Assembly (NCBI RefSeq): GCF_017347605.1
Contig: NZ_AP024484.1
Span: 744,001-808,000, forward strand
Reading direction: 5' to 3'
Length of the DNA: 64,000 nucleotides
Source: Prevotella herbatica
GTDB lineage: Bacteria > Bacteroidota > Bacteroidia > Bacteroidales > Bacteroidaceae
Shown: positions 18,161-27,994 of the stretch, piece by piece
Numbering within the stretch: position 1 is the first letter of the stretch
Layout of the letters: each line of letters begins with the position of its first letter
The notes under the pieces: generated by a model
Seen by the model: the letters and a program-made list of their open reading frames with translations, nothing else
Databases searched by the model: none
Told to the model about the DNA's origin: nothing
Translations under genes and position numbers: made by a program

Positions 18161-18189
18161 AAAACCTCTCTCTTAGAATATATTTTTTA

Positions 18190-18230
18190 AAATGGCTGGC
18201 ATTTGACTTCTGTCACAATGTCAGCCATTT
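18190..18230 (+). terminator. Hairpin after the M13 peptidase
   Basis: AAATGGCTG at 18190-18198 pairs with CAGCCATTT at 18222-18230, and the stem extends four more pairs inward with one G-U. It is followed by GTCATTGTAT, so the T-run is poor. Confidence 0.6.
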
Positions 18231-18333
18231 GTCATTGTATAGTCGTTGGCACATGGTTTGTTATTTAAAGAGTGTCTCTGGAAAATTCGCAGACATCAAA
18301 GAAAACAAGAATTAAAACAAAAAATATACAACA

Positions 18334-20247
18334 ATGGGAAAGATTATTGGAATCGACTTAGGAACAACTAACAGTTGCGTTTCTGTATTTGAAGGAAACG
18401 AACCGGTAGTAATCGCAAACAGTGAAGGTAAGCGTACAACACCTTCAGTAATTGGTTTTGTTAAAGATGGTGAGCGCAAGGTAGGTGATCCTGCAAAGCG
18501 TCAAGCTATCACAAACCCACAGAATACGGTATATTCTATCAAGCGTTTCATGGGTGAGACTTACGACCAGAGCCGTAAGGAAGCTGAAAACATGCCTTAC
18601 ACTGTAATAAATGAAAATGGTTACCCACGTATTGAAATTGAGGGTCGCAGATATACTCCACAAGAGATTTCAGCTATGGTTCTTCAGAAGATGAAGAAGA
18701 CTGCTGAGGATTATCTTGGTCAGGAGGTTACAGACGCAGTTATCACTGTTCCTGCATACTTCTCTGATTCACAGCGTCAGGCTACAAAGGAGGCTGGTCA
18801 GATTGCAGGTCTTAACGTTCAGCGTATCGTTAACGAGCCAACAGCAGCTGCTCTTGCTTATGGTGTAGACAAGGCTAACAAAGATATGAAGATCGCTGTA
18901 TTCGACCTTGGTGGTGGTACATTCGATATTTCTATTCTTGAATTTGGTGGCGGTGTATTCGAAGTACTTTCTACAAATGGTGATACTCACCTTGGTGGTG
19001 ATGACTTCGATCAGGTAATCATCAAATGGCTTGCTGACGGTTTCATGGCTGATGAAGGTATCGACCTTAAGAAAGACCCAATGGCAATGCAGCGTCTTAA
19101 AGAAGCTGCTGAGAAAGCAAAGATTGAACTTTCAAGTTCTACATCTACAGAAATCAACTTGCCATACATCTCTGCAGAGGGTGGTGTTCCAAAGCACCTT
19201 GTAAAGACTCTTACACGTTCACAGTTTGAACAGCTTGCACACGATCTTATTCAGGCTTGTCTTGTACCTTGCCAGAGTGCAGTACGTGATGCAAAACTTT
19301 CAACATCAGATATTGACGAAGTTATCCTAGTAGGTGGTAGTTCTCGTATCCCAGCCGTACAGACATTGGTTAAGAACTATTTCGGCAAAGAGCCTTCAAA
19401 GGGTGTAAACCCAGATGAGGTTGTTGCAGTAGGTGCTGCCATTCAGGGAGCTATCCTTAACAAAGAAAACGGAGTTGGTGACATCGTATTGCTAGACGTT
19501 ACTCCTCTTACATTGGGTATCGAGACAATGGGTGGTGTAATGACAAAACTTATTGAGTCAAATACAACTATTCCTTGCAAGAAGAGCGAAACATTCTCTA
19601 CAGCAGTAGACAACCAGACAGCAGTAACTATCCACGTACTTCAGGGAGAGCGCCCTATGGCATCTCAGAACAAGAGTATCGGTCAGTTCAACCTTGAAGG
19701 TATTGCTCCAGCACGTCGTGGTGTTCCACAGATCGAGGTAACATTCGATATTGATGCTAACGGTATCCTTAACGTAAGTGCAAAAGATAAGGCAACAGGC
19801 AAGGAACAGAAGATTCGTATCGAGGCTTCAAGTGGTTTGAGTCAGGAAGAAATCGATCGCATGAAGGCAGAAGCTGAGCAGAACGCTGCATCAGATAAGG
19901 CTGAGCGTGAGAAGATTGACAAGATGAATCAGGCTGATTCAATGATTTTCACTACAGAGAATTTCTTGAAAGAAAACGCTGACAAGATTCCTGCTGATAA
20001 GAAACCAGCTATCGAGACAGCTCTTCAACAGTTGAAAGATGCTCAAAAGAGTGGCGATGTTGCAGCTATCGACGCAGCAACAGCAACTCTAAACACAGCA
20101 GTTCAGGAAGTAAGTGCTCAGATGTATCAGGGTGGTGCACAACCTGGTGCACAACCAGAGGCTGATGCTCAGGCTGGACAGCAGGCACAAGGTGGTGCTC
20201 AGGCTGGTGAAGACATCCAGGATGCAGACTTCGAAGAGGTTAAGTAA
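18334..20247 (+). CDS. dnaK: Chaperone DnaK (Hsp70)
   Basis: ATP-dependent folding chaperone. The 637-residue protein opens with [16 protein letters not shown] and has [28 protein letters not shown] and [14 protein letters not shown] in the nucleotide-binding domain. The substrate-binding domain follows ([14 protein letters not shown]). The C-terminus is a Gly/Ala/Gln-rich linker ending in the [12 protein letters not shown] tail seen in bacterial DnaK. It stands alone: grpE and dnaJ are not adjacent. No clear TAnnTTTG box was found upstream, and no CIRCE element was seen. Confidence 0.98.
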   Translation: MGKIIGIDLGTTNSCVSVFEGNEPVVIANSEGKRTTPSVIGFVKDGERKVGDPAKRQAITNPQNTVYSIKRFMGETYDQSRKEAENMPYTVINENGYPRIEIEGRRYTPQEISAMVLQKMKKTAEDYLGQEVTDAVITVPAYFSDSQRQATKEAGQIAGLNVQRIVNEPTAAALAYGVDKANKDMKIAVFDLGGGTFDISILEFGGGVFEVLSTNGDTHLGGDDFDQVIIKWLADGFMADEGIDLKKDPMAMQRLKEAAEKAKIELSSSTSTEINLPYISAEGGVPKHLVKTLTRSQFEQLAHDLIQACLVPCQSAVRDAKLSTSDIDEVILVGGSSRIPAVQTLVKNYFGKEPSKGVNPDEVVAVGAAIQGAILNKENGVGDIVLLDVTPLTLGIETMGGVMTKLIESNTTIPCKKSETFSTAVDNQTAVTIHVLQGERPMASQNKSIGQFNLEGIAPARRGVPQIEVTFDIDANGILNVSAKDKATGKEQKIRIEASSGLSQEEIDRMKAEAEQNAASDKAEREKIDKMNQADSMIFTTENFLKENADKIPADKKPAIETALQQLKDAQKSGDVAAIDAATATLNTAVQEVSAQMYQGGAQPGAQPEADAQAGQQAQGGAQAGEDIQDADFEEVK

Positions 20248-20268
20248 GAATAGATAAACATCAATAAG

Positions 20269-20307
20269 AAAATCCGTGTAAACCAAGTGTTTACGCGGAT
20301 TTTTATT
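20269..20307 (+). terminator. Rho-independent terminator after dnaK
   Basis: A 15-bp stem with one G-U (20269-20283 with 20289-20303), loop CAAGT, followed by TATTTTA. It overlaps the T-run. Confidence 0.85.
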
Positions 20308-20383
20308 TTATATTAATGATTGCATTTCTTTTGCTGAATTGATGTTTTTTAAGGTTATTGTTTTTTGTTTCATATTTTTTTTA

Positions 20384-20588
20384 TACTTTTGCAATCGGTT
20401 TTAAATTGAAATATAATAACATCAATTTGTTTTAGTTTAATATAAACCTGACTTTTTATAAGTCTAGTCGAATAACCACTAAAAAATATACGATAGGATA
20501 TTAATACTATCTGAATCATCATATATTTATGAGTAAATTAAAATCGTTTCGTTTTAACGGAACGTAATAATTGAATTAATTTTTTTAA
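20384..20588 (+). promoter_or_regulatory. Promoter and long leader of the beta-barrel gene
   Basis: TACTTTTG at 20384-20391 matches the -7 consensus. The leader to the ATG at 20589 would be about 190 bases, long for this window. It carries a near-perfect inverted repeat CGTTTCGTTTTAACGGAACG at 20545-20564, just before the coding region. No known riboswitch is recognised. Confidence 0.5.
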
Positions 20589-22919
20589 ATGAAAAAGATA
20601 ATAGTTTATTGTTTCTTTATAGTTTTAGTATTACATGCTATATCTGTTGATGCACAGTCTGTTAGTGGTATTGTACTTGATGTAAAAGGAAAACCTATAG
20701 CGTTAGCGACATTGGCCTTATATGATGTAAATGATACGAACACCTTATTGACTACTGGTTATACTAATTCAGATGGTGCATACAACGTTAATTATCCTCC
20801 TACGAAAAAGGACTCCTTAGTTTTACAGGTTAGTTGTTTGGGATATACTGCCCAGAAGGTTGTATTTCCTAAGTCAACGAAAGATCTAGGCGTAATGCGT
20901 CTTAAAGAGGAAAGTTATGTACTTGGAAATGTTGTCGTTACTTCTCATCGTCCTACTTATACCTATAACGATGGCGTATTGAAAGCACGTGTGGAAAATC
21001 TGTCAAATAATAGTGCGGACAAGTTAATAGATGTACTAAAGAGAATGCCAGGTGTTGTTGCTACGGATAATAGCATTATGGTAAATGGAGCAAGTCCTGT
21101 AGTTGTAATTAATGGTGTAAAGCAACATCTTCCAATTTCTCAGCTTATAACTTATCTGTCAACAGTGCCAGCAACAAACACAGAGACGATAGCTATCAAT
21201 ACAAATCAATTAGCAGAAAATAAACTAGGATCTGAGGAAGTAACAATCAGTATAGAGTCAAAGAAAAAGGCTCTTGATGGTTATCAGCTCACAAATTCTA
21301 CGTATGGCAAGCTATTCAGAAAAAGCTCGTTTAAGTACGGCAATTATACGGATGCTTTACTTAAGTATGGCAATCTATCAGGTAATGTTTCTTTTGGTCT
21401 CAACAACCGTTCTTACTATAATAAATCTGAGGAAAATGACTATGATGGAAGTAAACTTTCTAGTGATAATAGACTAAAGAAGTTTGCTTATTTCGGTATT
21501 ATGAATTTTACTTGGACTCCAAAGCCCATAAATGGTTCCATCAATATCTATTGTTCATATTATAGAGATGATGCTAAAAATAAGAAAAATGAAGAATATG
21601 CAGCATCCGGTATTGTAGAGAAACTGGTAAACAGAAGCAATAAAGATGTGCCAGACCTGCTGTCTTTTAATATAGAGTATGATAGCAGTGATTCATTAAG
21701 AAATCAGTTTAAGTTGGCTTATGGATTATTGAGCGGAAAGGATGATTTTTCAGAGAATTTCTGTAATAATTTGAATCAGGCAGGATTCACGGGAAAGAAA
21801 ATCAATGGGCATCAGCATATTCTGGAAGGACAATATATGTATAAGATTCCAACATTGGAATTCAAAGTCGGTACGCAGGTATATCTTTCAAGGTTAAAGG
21901 AAGATTATAGGGAAGATATTTCGCTTTTTTCAAACTATGATATCACAGAGAACCTGAATAGTTTCTATACTTCTTTGCAATGGAAATTTATGCCAAAGGC
22001 TTCATTGTATATCGGTGCCAGATATGAGCACACCTATTATAAATATCTAAATGATGGTGATAAGGGTTCCGAAACATATGGTAATTTTGCACCATCTTTG
22101 GTATTCAACTGGAAGGTTCAAAATAATTATGATACTTCTCTTAAATTTTCTTCAGAGAATATTCGTCCGGGATTCTATGATCTTTTGCCAGGAAAAACTA
22201 TCGTCAGCGATAAGCAATATAGTCAAGGAAATATAGCGTTGATGCCATGTAAGAAGTATAAGCTCAGTTGGGAAAATCTGTTGTTTCATTATGTCAGTCT
22301 GAATGCATCTGTCATGTGGATAAAGGATTATTGGGGAACTTATTATGGCATAAATGAGCATGATGTAAGATTCTCGACTAATGATAATATATCGGACTTT
22401 ATTTCATATATCGGCAGTTTGTCAGTACCGTTTGCTTTTATGAACAATAAGATTCGTGGTTCTCTGAATCTTAGTGGAAGATATAATAAATTTTATAATT
22501 TCAAGGATGGAATCGACCCGTCTTATCTTTATGGTAGGAAGGCCTGGCATTCAAATGGAAATCTCTATGTCGGTTATGAGATTACGTCCCGATTCGGCTT
22601 CTATCTGAATCCATATTATGAGACAACGACAAGACGTCTTCAGACGATGAGTAAGGGCTGCTGCTCAATGAATCTGGGAATGCAATATAAATTATTGAAA
22701 GATAAGTCTTTGGTGCTTTCTGTTACGGCAGATGACATCTTTAATCAGGAACGTGAAAGTTCTAAGATATTCTATGGCGATAAGTCGGTAGCTAATTATG
22801 TATGGGCATCTACACAGAATGTAATGCTTACCCTGTCGTATACGTTGAATCACAATGCTAAGTCTATAAAGATTAACAGAAATGCCAATGACACAGATCG
22901 TTTTACGAATAATAACTAA
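20589..22919 (+). CDS. Outer-membrane beta-barrel protein with carboxypeptidase-like domain
   Basis: A 776-residue exported protein: signal peptide at residues 1-22 (cut after VDA), then a carboxypeptidase-regulatory-like beta-sandwich (SVSGIVLDVKGKPIALATLA to about residue 105). A plug-like segment follows (VLKRMPGVVATDNSIMVNG, with VVINGVKQHL). The rest is alternating aromatic beta-strands, as in the OMP_b-brl_3 family, ending in SYTLN. It resembles TonB-dependent receptors but is shorter than SusC proteins. It has no SusD partner. Ligand is unknown. It stands alone between dnaK and a convergent tautomerase gene. Confidence 0.85.
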   Translation: MKKIIVYCFFIVLVLHAISVDAQSVSGIVLDVKGKPIALATLALYDVNDTNTLLTTGYTNSDGAYNVNYPPTKKDSLVLQVSCLGYTAQKVVFPKSTKDLGVMRLKEESYVLGNVVVTSHRPTYTYNDGVLKARVENLSNNSADKLIDVLKRMPGVVATDNSIMVNGASPVVVINGVKQHLPISQLITYLSTVPATNTETIAINTNQLAENKLGSEEVTISIESKKKALDGYQLTNSTYGKLFRKSSFKYGNYTDALLKYGNLSGNVSFGLNNRSYYNKSEENDYDGSKLSSDNRLKKFAYFGIMNFTWTPKPINGSINIYCSYYRDDAKNKKNEEYAASGIVEKLVNRSNKDVPDLLSFNIEYDSSDSLRNQFKLAYGLLSGKDDFSENFCNNLNQAGFTGKKINGHQHILEGQYMYKIPTLEFKVGTQVYLSRLKEDYREDISLFSNYDITENLNSFYTSLQWKFMPKASLYIGARYEHTYYKYLNDGDKGSETYGNFAPSLVFNWKVQNNYDTSLKFSSENIRPGFYDLLPGKTIVSDKQYSQGNIALMPCKKYKLSWENLLFHYVSLNASVMWIKDYWGTYYGINEHDVRFSTNDNISDFISYIGSLSVPFAFMNNKIRGSLNLSGRYNKFYNFKDGIDPSYLYGRKAWHSNGNLYVGYEITSRFGFYLNPYYETTTRRLQTMSKGCCSMNLGMQYKLLKDKSLVLSVTADDIFNQERESSKIFYGDKSVANYVWASTQNVMLTLSYTLNHNAKSIKINRNANDTDRFTNNN

Positions 22920-23061
22920 TTGACATATATATAGACGAGCAAATTTTAAGTACTAAGTACAATATGGATAAATACGCTGTGTTGTAGTATACGAAAATGT
23001 TTTCTAAGCTCTATTGCTCCTCTTAACGTTTTTCACAACAGTTCAACACAACTACATGTGA

Positions 23062-23460
23062 TCATAATTTTAAATGCGTTGGTTTTTGTATCATTCCGTC
23101 TCCAAACGACCAATTCTGGCTACCATCATTTTCTAGTAAGACGATGATGATATTGTTTTTGGTTACGGTCGTAGAACTAGCTATTTGATTAGCGATTTCT
23201 TTATATAAAGCTCGTTTTTGATCTAATGTACGCCCCTGTCCTGCAATGATTTGAATATATACAATATCAGCAGTATGGTTTATACCTAGATATGTCTCCG
23301 GATATTTAATTTGTTGCGGCCCTAGTTCTTCTATAATGTGGAAATAATCATTTTCAGGAATATTAAATTCTTGCATTAAAGAATGGTGGACAGACTTAGA
23401 TATATTATCCTTTGTTTCTTGTGAAAACGCTTTCGGCAAACTTATTCGTACAAATGGCAT
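23062..23460 (-). CDS. Tautomerase family protein
   Basis: A 132-residue protein starting MPFVRISLPKAFSQ, so Pro follows the initiator Met. Removal of Met would expose the N-terminal proline that acts as catalytic base in the 4-oxalocrotonate tautomerase superfamily. At 131 residues it is double-length compared with the 62-residue single-domain members, and two beta-alpha-beta halves can be seen (residues 2-60 and 67-120), the second starting VYIQIIAGQGRTLDQKRALY. The substrate is unknown. It is convergent with the upstream beta-barrel gene. Confidence 0.85.
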   Translation of the reverse strand: MPFVRISLPKAFSQETKDNISKSVHHSLMQEFNIPENDYFHIIEELGPQQIKYPETYLGINHTADIVYIQIIAGQGRTLDQKRALYKEIANQIASSTTVTKNNIIIVLLENDGSQNWSFGDGMIQKPTHLKL

Positions 23461-23822
23461 AATCTTATATTTTAATGTTATTACTTTGTTATAGACAAAT
23501 CAGAATGAGTAATTTAGTTCACTTTTCAACACTGCATTTTACAAAAGATATCTGGTCTTTTACAGCACTTATCCGTTGCTTACAATCAATGTTTCAAGAA
23601 AACGAAATCTATTAATTTTCATTCTGCTTGGCTAATTTACTCACTTTGCAAATATAGATATAATATTCTGTTCTTTGTAGCATAGATGAACTACTATTAA
23701 TATTTTTTATATATGAAAGGAACTTTTCTGTGAAAAAAGTCTCGTGCTTTGATTTACAAAGTATGTATAAAAAGCAGTTTATTGTTCTAAAATATCTTGG
23801 AGCCCCCTATATTTTTTGTTTG
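23461..23822. other. Non-coding stretch with possible tautomerase promoter
   Basis: No convincing gene. A minus-strand TATATTTG (-7 type) at 23649-23656 could serve the tautomerase gene, with a leader of about 180 bases. Confidence 0.4.
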
Positions 23823-24748
23823 TTTTAGCTACGAAGCTACGGCTTCTCTTGCAAAGCCTATAAACAGAGGGATTCACGATATCAGGTTTGTTGAATTTAG
23901 CTACGGTAAGCTACGTTTTAGCTACGGCGATCTGTGTCGTTTTAACGATGGAATGGATTTTATAAGTAAATTTTTCAAAGAACTGTTGTCTGCATTTTGG
24001 GAACATAAGGAATATACAAACAAGAGCAGAATTATCAAGCTTGTTTTAAAGTTCTGCCGAATTCCGCTGAATTCTCGGCAAAGATACTGCAAAATTTTTG
24101 CCCATGCAATCAGATTTAGGTTAGTCTGTTAGCCAAAGTCTTATCTATTTAAGTCTACACGCCGCAATACATGTACGTGTGCATACGCGCGCACTCAGAG
24201 TTTTTCGTAAAAATAAGTGTCGAAGTGTCTATTCTTTGAGCATCAATATATTAGAATACTTTTTAAGTGGCAGTAAGTGTCGGTTATTCGTCGGTAAAAT
24301 ATGGGGGATATTTTTCATCATTAAGAATTGTGTTTTACGAAGAATTGGGATGCGTTTTGCGATGTTTTGCATTCCGTTTTACGTCAAATCGCCTTGCGTT
24401 TTACGAAGTAATAGAAGATAAAACATCGAAGAAACGTTTGCGTTTCTATATGGAATCAGTTGCGTTTCTATATAGAAATGCATGAAAAGCTTGATATTTC
24501 ACCGCCAGTTCACCGTCACTTTACGACATCTGATTCGTCGATAAAATACTGATATTCATTAAGTTGACACTTCGACACTTGTATTTTGCAAAACCCTAAG
24601 TGTGCGCGTGCCTGCACGTACATTATACAAACAAAAATTGATGACGTAGCTAGAACGTAGCTTACCGTAGCTAAATTGACATAGCTACATATCGCCAAGC
24701 CCTCTGTTTATAGGCTTTGCAAGAGAAGCCGTAGCTTCGTAGCTAAAA
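23823..24748. repeat. 926-bp non-coding element with nested inverted repeats
   Basis: Outer arms are 49 bases each and perfect: 23823-23871 and 24700-24748. After a 22-base spacer on each side a second pair of 33 bases with one mismatch follows: 23894-23926 and 24645-24677. A third, weaker pair lies inside: 24171-24229 with 24566-24623, including a perfect 15-base match (AAGTGTCGAAGTGTC at 24215-24229). The outer arms carry repeated AGCTACG. The centre has repeats of CGTTTTACG and TTGCGTTTCTATAT. No open reading frame here looks like a protein. The form suggests a non-autonomous mobile element or a large cruciform; no target-site duplication was identified. Confidence 0.8.
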
Positions 24749-25001
24749 AAACACAAAAACGCAGGGGAAACAGCAGAAATGTTCAAAATTCAATTTGTCT
24801 ATCAGAAAATCTAAGCTCGAAAGATCTATTATAGTAGTTGCACCCTATTTTTAAATAGTTATGTTTGTCAGCTTTTCAGCTTCAAAAGATTATTCATCAT
24901 AATATAGCATTCGGCACATCATTCAAGGATACGCCTTTTTCATCTATATCAACTTGGGGCTAAATAGGTGAGTTGAAGTTTATGATAATAATAGAATTGA
25001 T
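24749..25001. other. Non-coding stretch behind the BlaR1-like gene
   Basis: Nothing recognisable; AT-rich, no convincing hairpin terminator. Confidence 0.4.
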
Positions 25002-26267
25002 TTACTTCTTTATCAATTGAGGTGTGACTGCCTTTTGGGATGCTTCTACCAGCTTACCATTAACCTTTTTGTAGTGAGTGCTATATGAGGTGGATGAGAA
25101 TGGCTTTTTGGATATTTTCACCCACCAGCCATTCTTCTTTTCATAGGTAGTACTATATTTCTCATTCTTGTCAACTAGAATCATCTTGTTAGATAAAGTA
25201 TTAGAGCCAAAATGCTTCTCGCATTCGGCATACTGCTTATTCATCATTGCCTGAAACTCAGCGTCAGTATACACCTTATCACCTTTAATCTGAGGAATAA
25301 TTTCAACAGTCTCAATTGTTGTTTTCTTTACCTGCTTTACTTTGACATTTTGAGAGGCATTGTTCACTTCTGTTTTAGGACTTGCAAAAGCACAAAGTGC
25401 AAGTGCTACGAGTGGAATGAGATATAATGTCTTTCCGTATGCCCACTTATTTGTATTTTTCTTCATCATCATGGTAATTCTGTTTTTAACTAAACTATGT
25501 TTGAAATTATTTGCAAAGGCATAGGTTCTAGTCCCCAAAGCTTTACAAATCAATAATATCTGATACTCCTGTGCATTCACCCCAGCGGTAAGCACATAGT
25601 TGTCTGCTTCATATTCATGCACATCACGAAGACTATTGCCGAGGATATAGACCAAAGGGTTCCACCATTGCAACGTTTGCACAAGGGTGAGTAACAGAAT
25701 GTCAAACGAATGATGGCAGAGGATATGCCCCTTCTCGTGAAGGATTATCTGATGACCATTCTCATTGTAATCATTCTCATTGATCACAATACTCTTCATC
25801 CAACTGAAAGGTGAGATATCACCGGCATGACAATAAATGGTACAACCTTCTTCCTTCTTACTCCACAGGCAACCCAGCCTCATCATGGTATGCATACGCG
25901 TCATCTGAAGCAAGCGTACAAGCGCCGTTACTACCATTCCAAGAATCAAGATGCTGTGCAGCAACATGCTCCAATCGAAGGATTCTAATTGACTTTGCGA
26001 TGTCATCGAAGCAGAACTATTTGAGACTACTTCCACTGTGTCAAATTGGACATAGACTTGTTTTGTTGCTTCAGCCACAGGCTCATTGACAATTGCCAAT
26101 GCAGAAAAGTTGCATGCTGGCAGAACGAGCGAGAAAAAGAGAATACTTAGCAGGATTATACGGTTCATACGGAAGAAACTTTCCTTGCGAAGCATCAGCA
26201 TATAAGGCAAGTAGAGCATTGTTAATACCAAGGACGACTTCACTGAATAAATAAATATATCATTCAT
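25002..26267 (-). CDS. M56 (BlaR1-like) membrane metallopeptidase
   Basis: A 421-residue inner-membrane protein with helices at residues about 8-22, 36-58 and 103-122 and a cytoplasmic zinc protease site HEKGH in ILHEKGHILCHHSFD, with the third ligand region DVHEYEAD. A fourth membrane helix follows near residue 285. BlaR1/MecR1 relatives sense a signal outside and cleave a BlaI-type repressor. The C-terminal 110 residues are soluble and periplasmic but do not look like a penicillin-binding domain, so the signal is probably not a beta-lactam. It overlaps the repressor gene by 4 bases. Confidence 0.9.
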   Translation of the reverse strand: MNDIFIYSVKSSLVLTMLYLPYMLMLRKESFFRMNRIILLSILFFSLVLPACNFSALAIVNEPVAEATKQVYVQFDTVEVVSNSSASMTSQSQLESFDWSMLLHSILILGMVVTALVRLLQMTRMHTMMRLGCLWSKKEEGCTIYCHAGDISPFSWMKSIVINENDYNENGHQIILHEKGHILCHHSFDILLLTLVQTLQWWNPLVYILGNSLRDVHEYEADNYVLTAGVNAQEYQILLICKALGTRTYAFANNFKHSLVKNRITMMMKKNTNKWAYGKTLYLIPLVALALCAFASPKTEVNNASQNVKVKQVKKTTIETVEIIPQIKGDKVYTDAEFQAMMNKQYAECEKHFGSNTLSNKMILVDKNEKYSTTYEKKNGWWVKISKKPFSSTSYSTHYKKVNGKLVEASQKAVTPQLIKK

Positions 26268-26680
26268 AGCGTTTTCTCCTCCTCAATAGAAACTGATGCT
26301 TGCTCATTATTAATGGTACTCAGCAAATCTGCAATCTCTTCGTCAGACAGATTTTCCTCCTTCACAAAGAAATTCAACAAGGATCGCAATGAACCACCAA
26401 AGAAATCTTTCTTCACACCAGCCATGGCTTGTCGGGTATACTCAGCGCGTGTCACTTTAGCCTGATATATCTTCGTTTTACCTTCGCCTTTCACCTTGAA
26501 ATAATCCACATATCCTTTTTCTAGGAGTAACTTCATATAAGTAGCCACTGTGGTATAGGCAGGTTTCGGTTCTGCGAAATGTTCAAGAATATCGTGAACT
26601 GTTGCGGAATGATTGATATCCCAAAGAGTAGACATCACATCAAACTCAGCTTTTGTAAGTGTATTGCTTTTCTGCTTCAT
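26264..26680 (-). CDS. BlaI/MecI/CopY-type repressor
   Basis: A 138-residue winged-helix protein. The DNA-binding domain starts LTKAEFDVMSTLWDINHSAT and continues through YTTVATYMKLLLEKGYVDYF. The dimerisation region (SLRSLLNFFVKEENLSDEEIADL) is at the C-terminus. Such repressors are cut by their M56 partner to release a small regulon, and the partner overlaps by 4 bases here. A -7 element lies 26 bases upstream, and a 9-bp inverted repeat (TTTCATTAC at 26740-26748, GTAATGAAA at 26790-26798) further upstream may be an operator (weak). Confidence 0.92.
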   Translation of the reverse strand: MKQKSNTLTKAEFDVMSTLWDINHSATVHDILEHFAEPKPAYTTVATYMKLLLEKGYVDYFKVKGEGKTKIYQAKVTRAEYTRQAMAGVKKDFFGGSLRSLLNFFVKEENLSDEEIADLLSTINNEQASVSIEEEKTL

Positions 26681-26705
26681 GGCGGTTCGTTTTGTTTTAC
26701 ATGAG

Positions 26706-26713
26706 CAAAGATA
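26706..26713 (-). promoter_or_regulatory. -7 element (TATCTTTG) for the BlaI/BlaR1-like operon
   Basis: Minus strand TATCTTTG matches TAnnTTTG; the ATG at 26680 follows after a short leader. Confidence 0.6.
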
Positions 26714-26891
26714 TGCCTAAATAAGTTTCACATCAAGTTTTTCATTACTAAAACACCCGAAATAGAGTTGATTTTAACAAATATATTTCGTAATGAAACA
26801 CAATTTAATAATTACTTTATTTATTAAGATTAAAAGATGATTTGCTATATACAAAAAATTAATGAGTCTATGTTGTTCAATTTTCAAGCAT

Positions 26892-26989
26892 TGTTCATAA
26901 ATTCATGAACAAAAGCTATTTTCTGAACAAAATATTTGGTTATTACAAAAGCGTTCACTATCTTTGCGATGTTCATAAATTCATGAACA
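26892..26989 (+). promoter_or_regulatory. Promoter with two 20-bp operators for the AbiEi-like operon
   Basis: The near-palindrome TGTTCATAAATTCATGAACA occurs twice, identical, at 26892-26911 and 26970-26989. Between them are a -33 element TTTG (26935-26938) and, 20 bases on, the -7 element TATCTTTG (26959-26966). The downstream copy covers the expected start site. Known AbiEi antitoxins repress their own operon by binding two inverted repeats, which fits this layout. A third identical copy lies in a hairpin at 36339-36358. Confidence 0.75.
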
Positions 26990-27010
26990 GATATTAAATA
27001 ATGAACAGAT

Positions 27011-27994
27011 ATGGTAAATGAAAGAGAATTATCTTTAGAAGCCGCTGCGAATTTGAAAAGTTTAATGCGACGAGATGACATCACCGTGAAACTTTCCAGA
27101 GAGGGGAAGCATGATGTGGATATCAATATTGGTGACATTAAAATGTCTGGCGAAGTTAAGAACTTTGTAACCATGGCTAACTTTAATCGAGTAATTTTCC
27201 ATTTGCAAAAAATAAGAGAGAATGGATCCGACCCCGTACTATTAATAGCTGGCTATATATCTCCGCAACATATGATGAAAGTTGTGGATGCTGGCTTTAA
27301 TGTTTTGGACCATGCAGGCAATTGCTATATTAACATACCACCATTATATATACACATTACAGGCCAAAAACTGGATAAACCCAAAGAGACTGAGACAAAG
27401 GTCTTCAGCGAATCTGCGATAAAACTTATTTTCTATTTCTTACTTGATAAGGCAAATGTAGGAAAAACATATAGAAAAATTGCAGAAGAAACAGGCTACT
27501 CTCTTGGAACTATAAAAAATGTCATTGAGGAAATGAAGCGACGACATCATATTATAAAAACTCCTAAGGGAAGAGTTCTCATGAATTGGAAAAAATTACT
27601 TGATGAATGGCAATTGGCATATAACCAATCATTAAAGCCAAAATTGTTCTTGAAGAAGATGAGACTTAGGAATCCTAAACTTAGATTAAATTGGAAGAAA
27701 ATAAAATTACCAAAGAATTCTTATTGGGGCGGTGAAAGTGGTGCTTATCTTACAGATGGATATCTAGTTCCAGAAATACTAACCATCTATACCGATGGAG
27801 ATAGTGTTGACATGATAAAAACAGGTCAAATGGCACCTTCTCCTGATGGTGACATTCTTGTTTACAAAAAGTTCTGGTCTGGCGAAACTGAAAATAATAT
27901 AGTCCCAAGGATATTAACCTATGCAGATTTAATGGGAACGACAGATAGTCGTTGCCTTGAAGCAGCTAAAAGAATCATAAATAATGAAAAGTAG
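27011..27994 (+). CDS. AbiEi-like antitoxin/regulator (type IV toxin-antitoxin family)
   Basis: A 327-residue protein. The N-terminal 120 residues are a restriction-endonuclease-like alpha/beta domain (DVDINIGDIKMSGEVKNF and VLLIAGYISPQHMMKVVDAGFNVLDHAGN split around residue 85). A winged helix follows at about 135-195 (SESAIKLIFYFLLDK, YRKIAEETGYSLGTIKNVIEEM). The C-terminus resembles AbiEi-family proteins (YWGGESGAYLTDGYLVPE). It overlaps the nucleotidyltransferase gene by 11 bases. By analogy it would neutralise that protein and repress the operon through the paired 20-bp repeats. The family name is from recalled features and needs a profile search to confirm. Confidence 0.75.
   Translation: MVNERELSLEAAANLKSLMRRDDITVKLSREGKHDVDINIGDIKMSGEVKNFVTMANFNRVIFHLQKIRENGSDPVLLIAGYISPQHMMKVVDAGFNVLDHAGNCYINIPPLYIHITGQKLDKPKETETKVFSESAIKLIFYFLLDKANVGKTYRKIAEETGYSLGTIKNVIEEMKRRHHIIKTPKGRVLMNWKKLLDEWQLAYNQSLKPKLFLKKMRLRNPKLRLNWKKIKLPKNSYWGGESGAYLTDGYLVPEILTIYTDGDSVDMIKTGQMAPSPDGDILVYKKFWSGETENNIVPRILTYADLMGTTDSRCLEAAKRIINNEK

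Noticed and set aside
18247..18262. Sigma-54-like promoter ahead of dnaK (TGGCAC-N5-TTGTT)
   Set aside because: The -24 half is perfect, but the -12 half has GT in place of the essential GC, and no activator palindrome was found. Treated as chance.
23797..24485. Forward open frames of 72-111 codons inside the nested inverted repeat element
   Set aside because: They read through the inverted arms and low-complexity repeats, have biased Cys/Phe/Arg composition, and show no protein motif.
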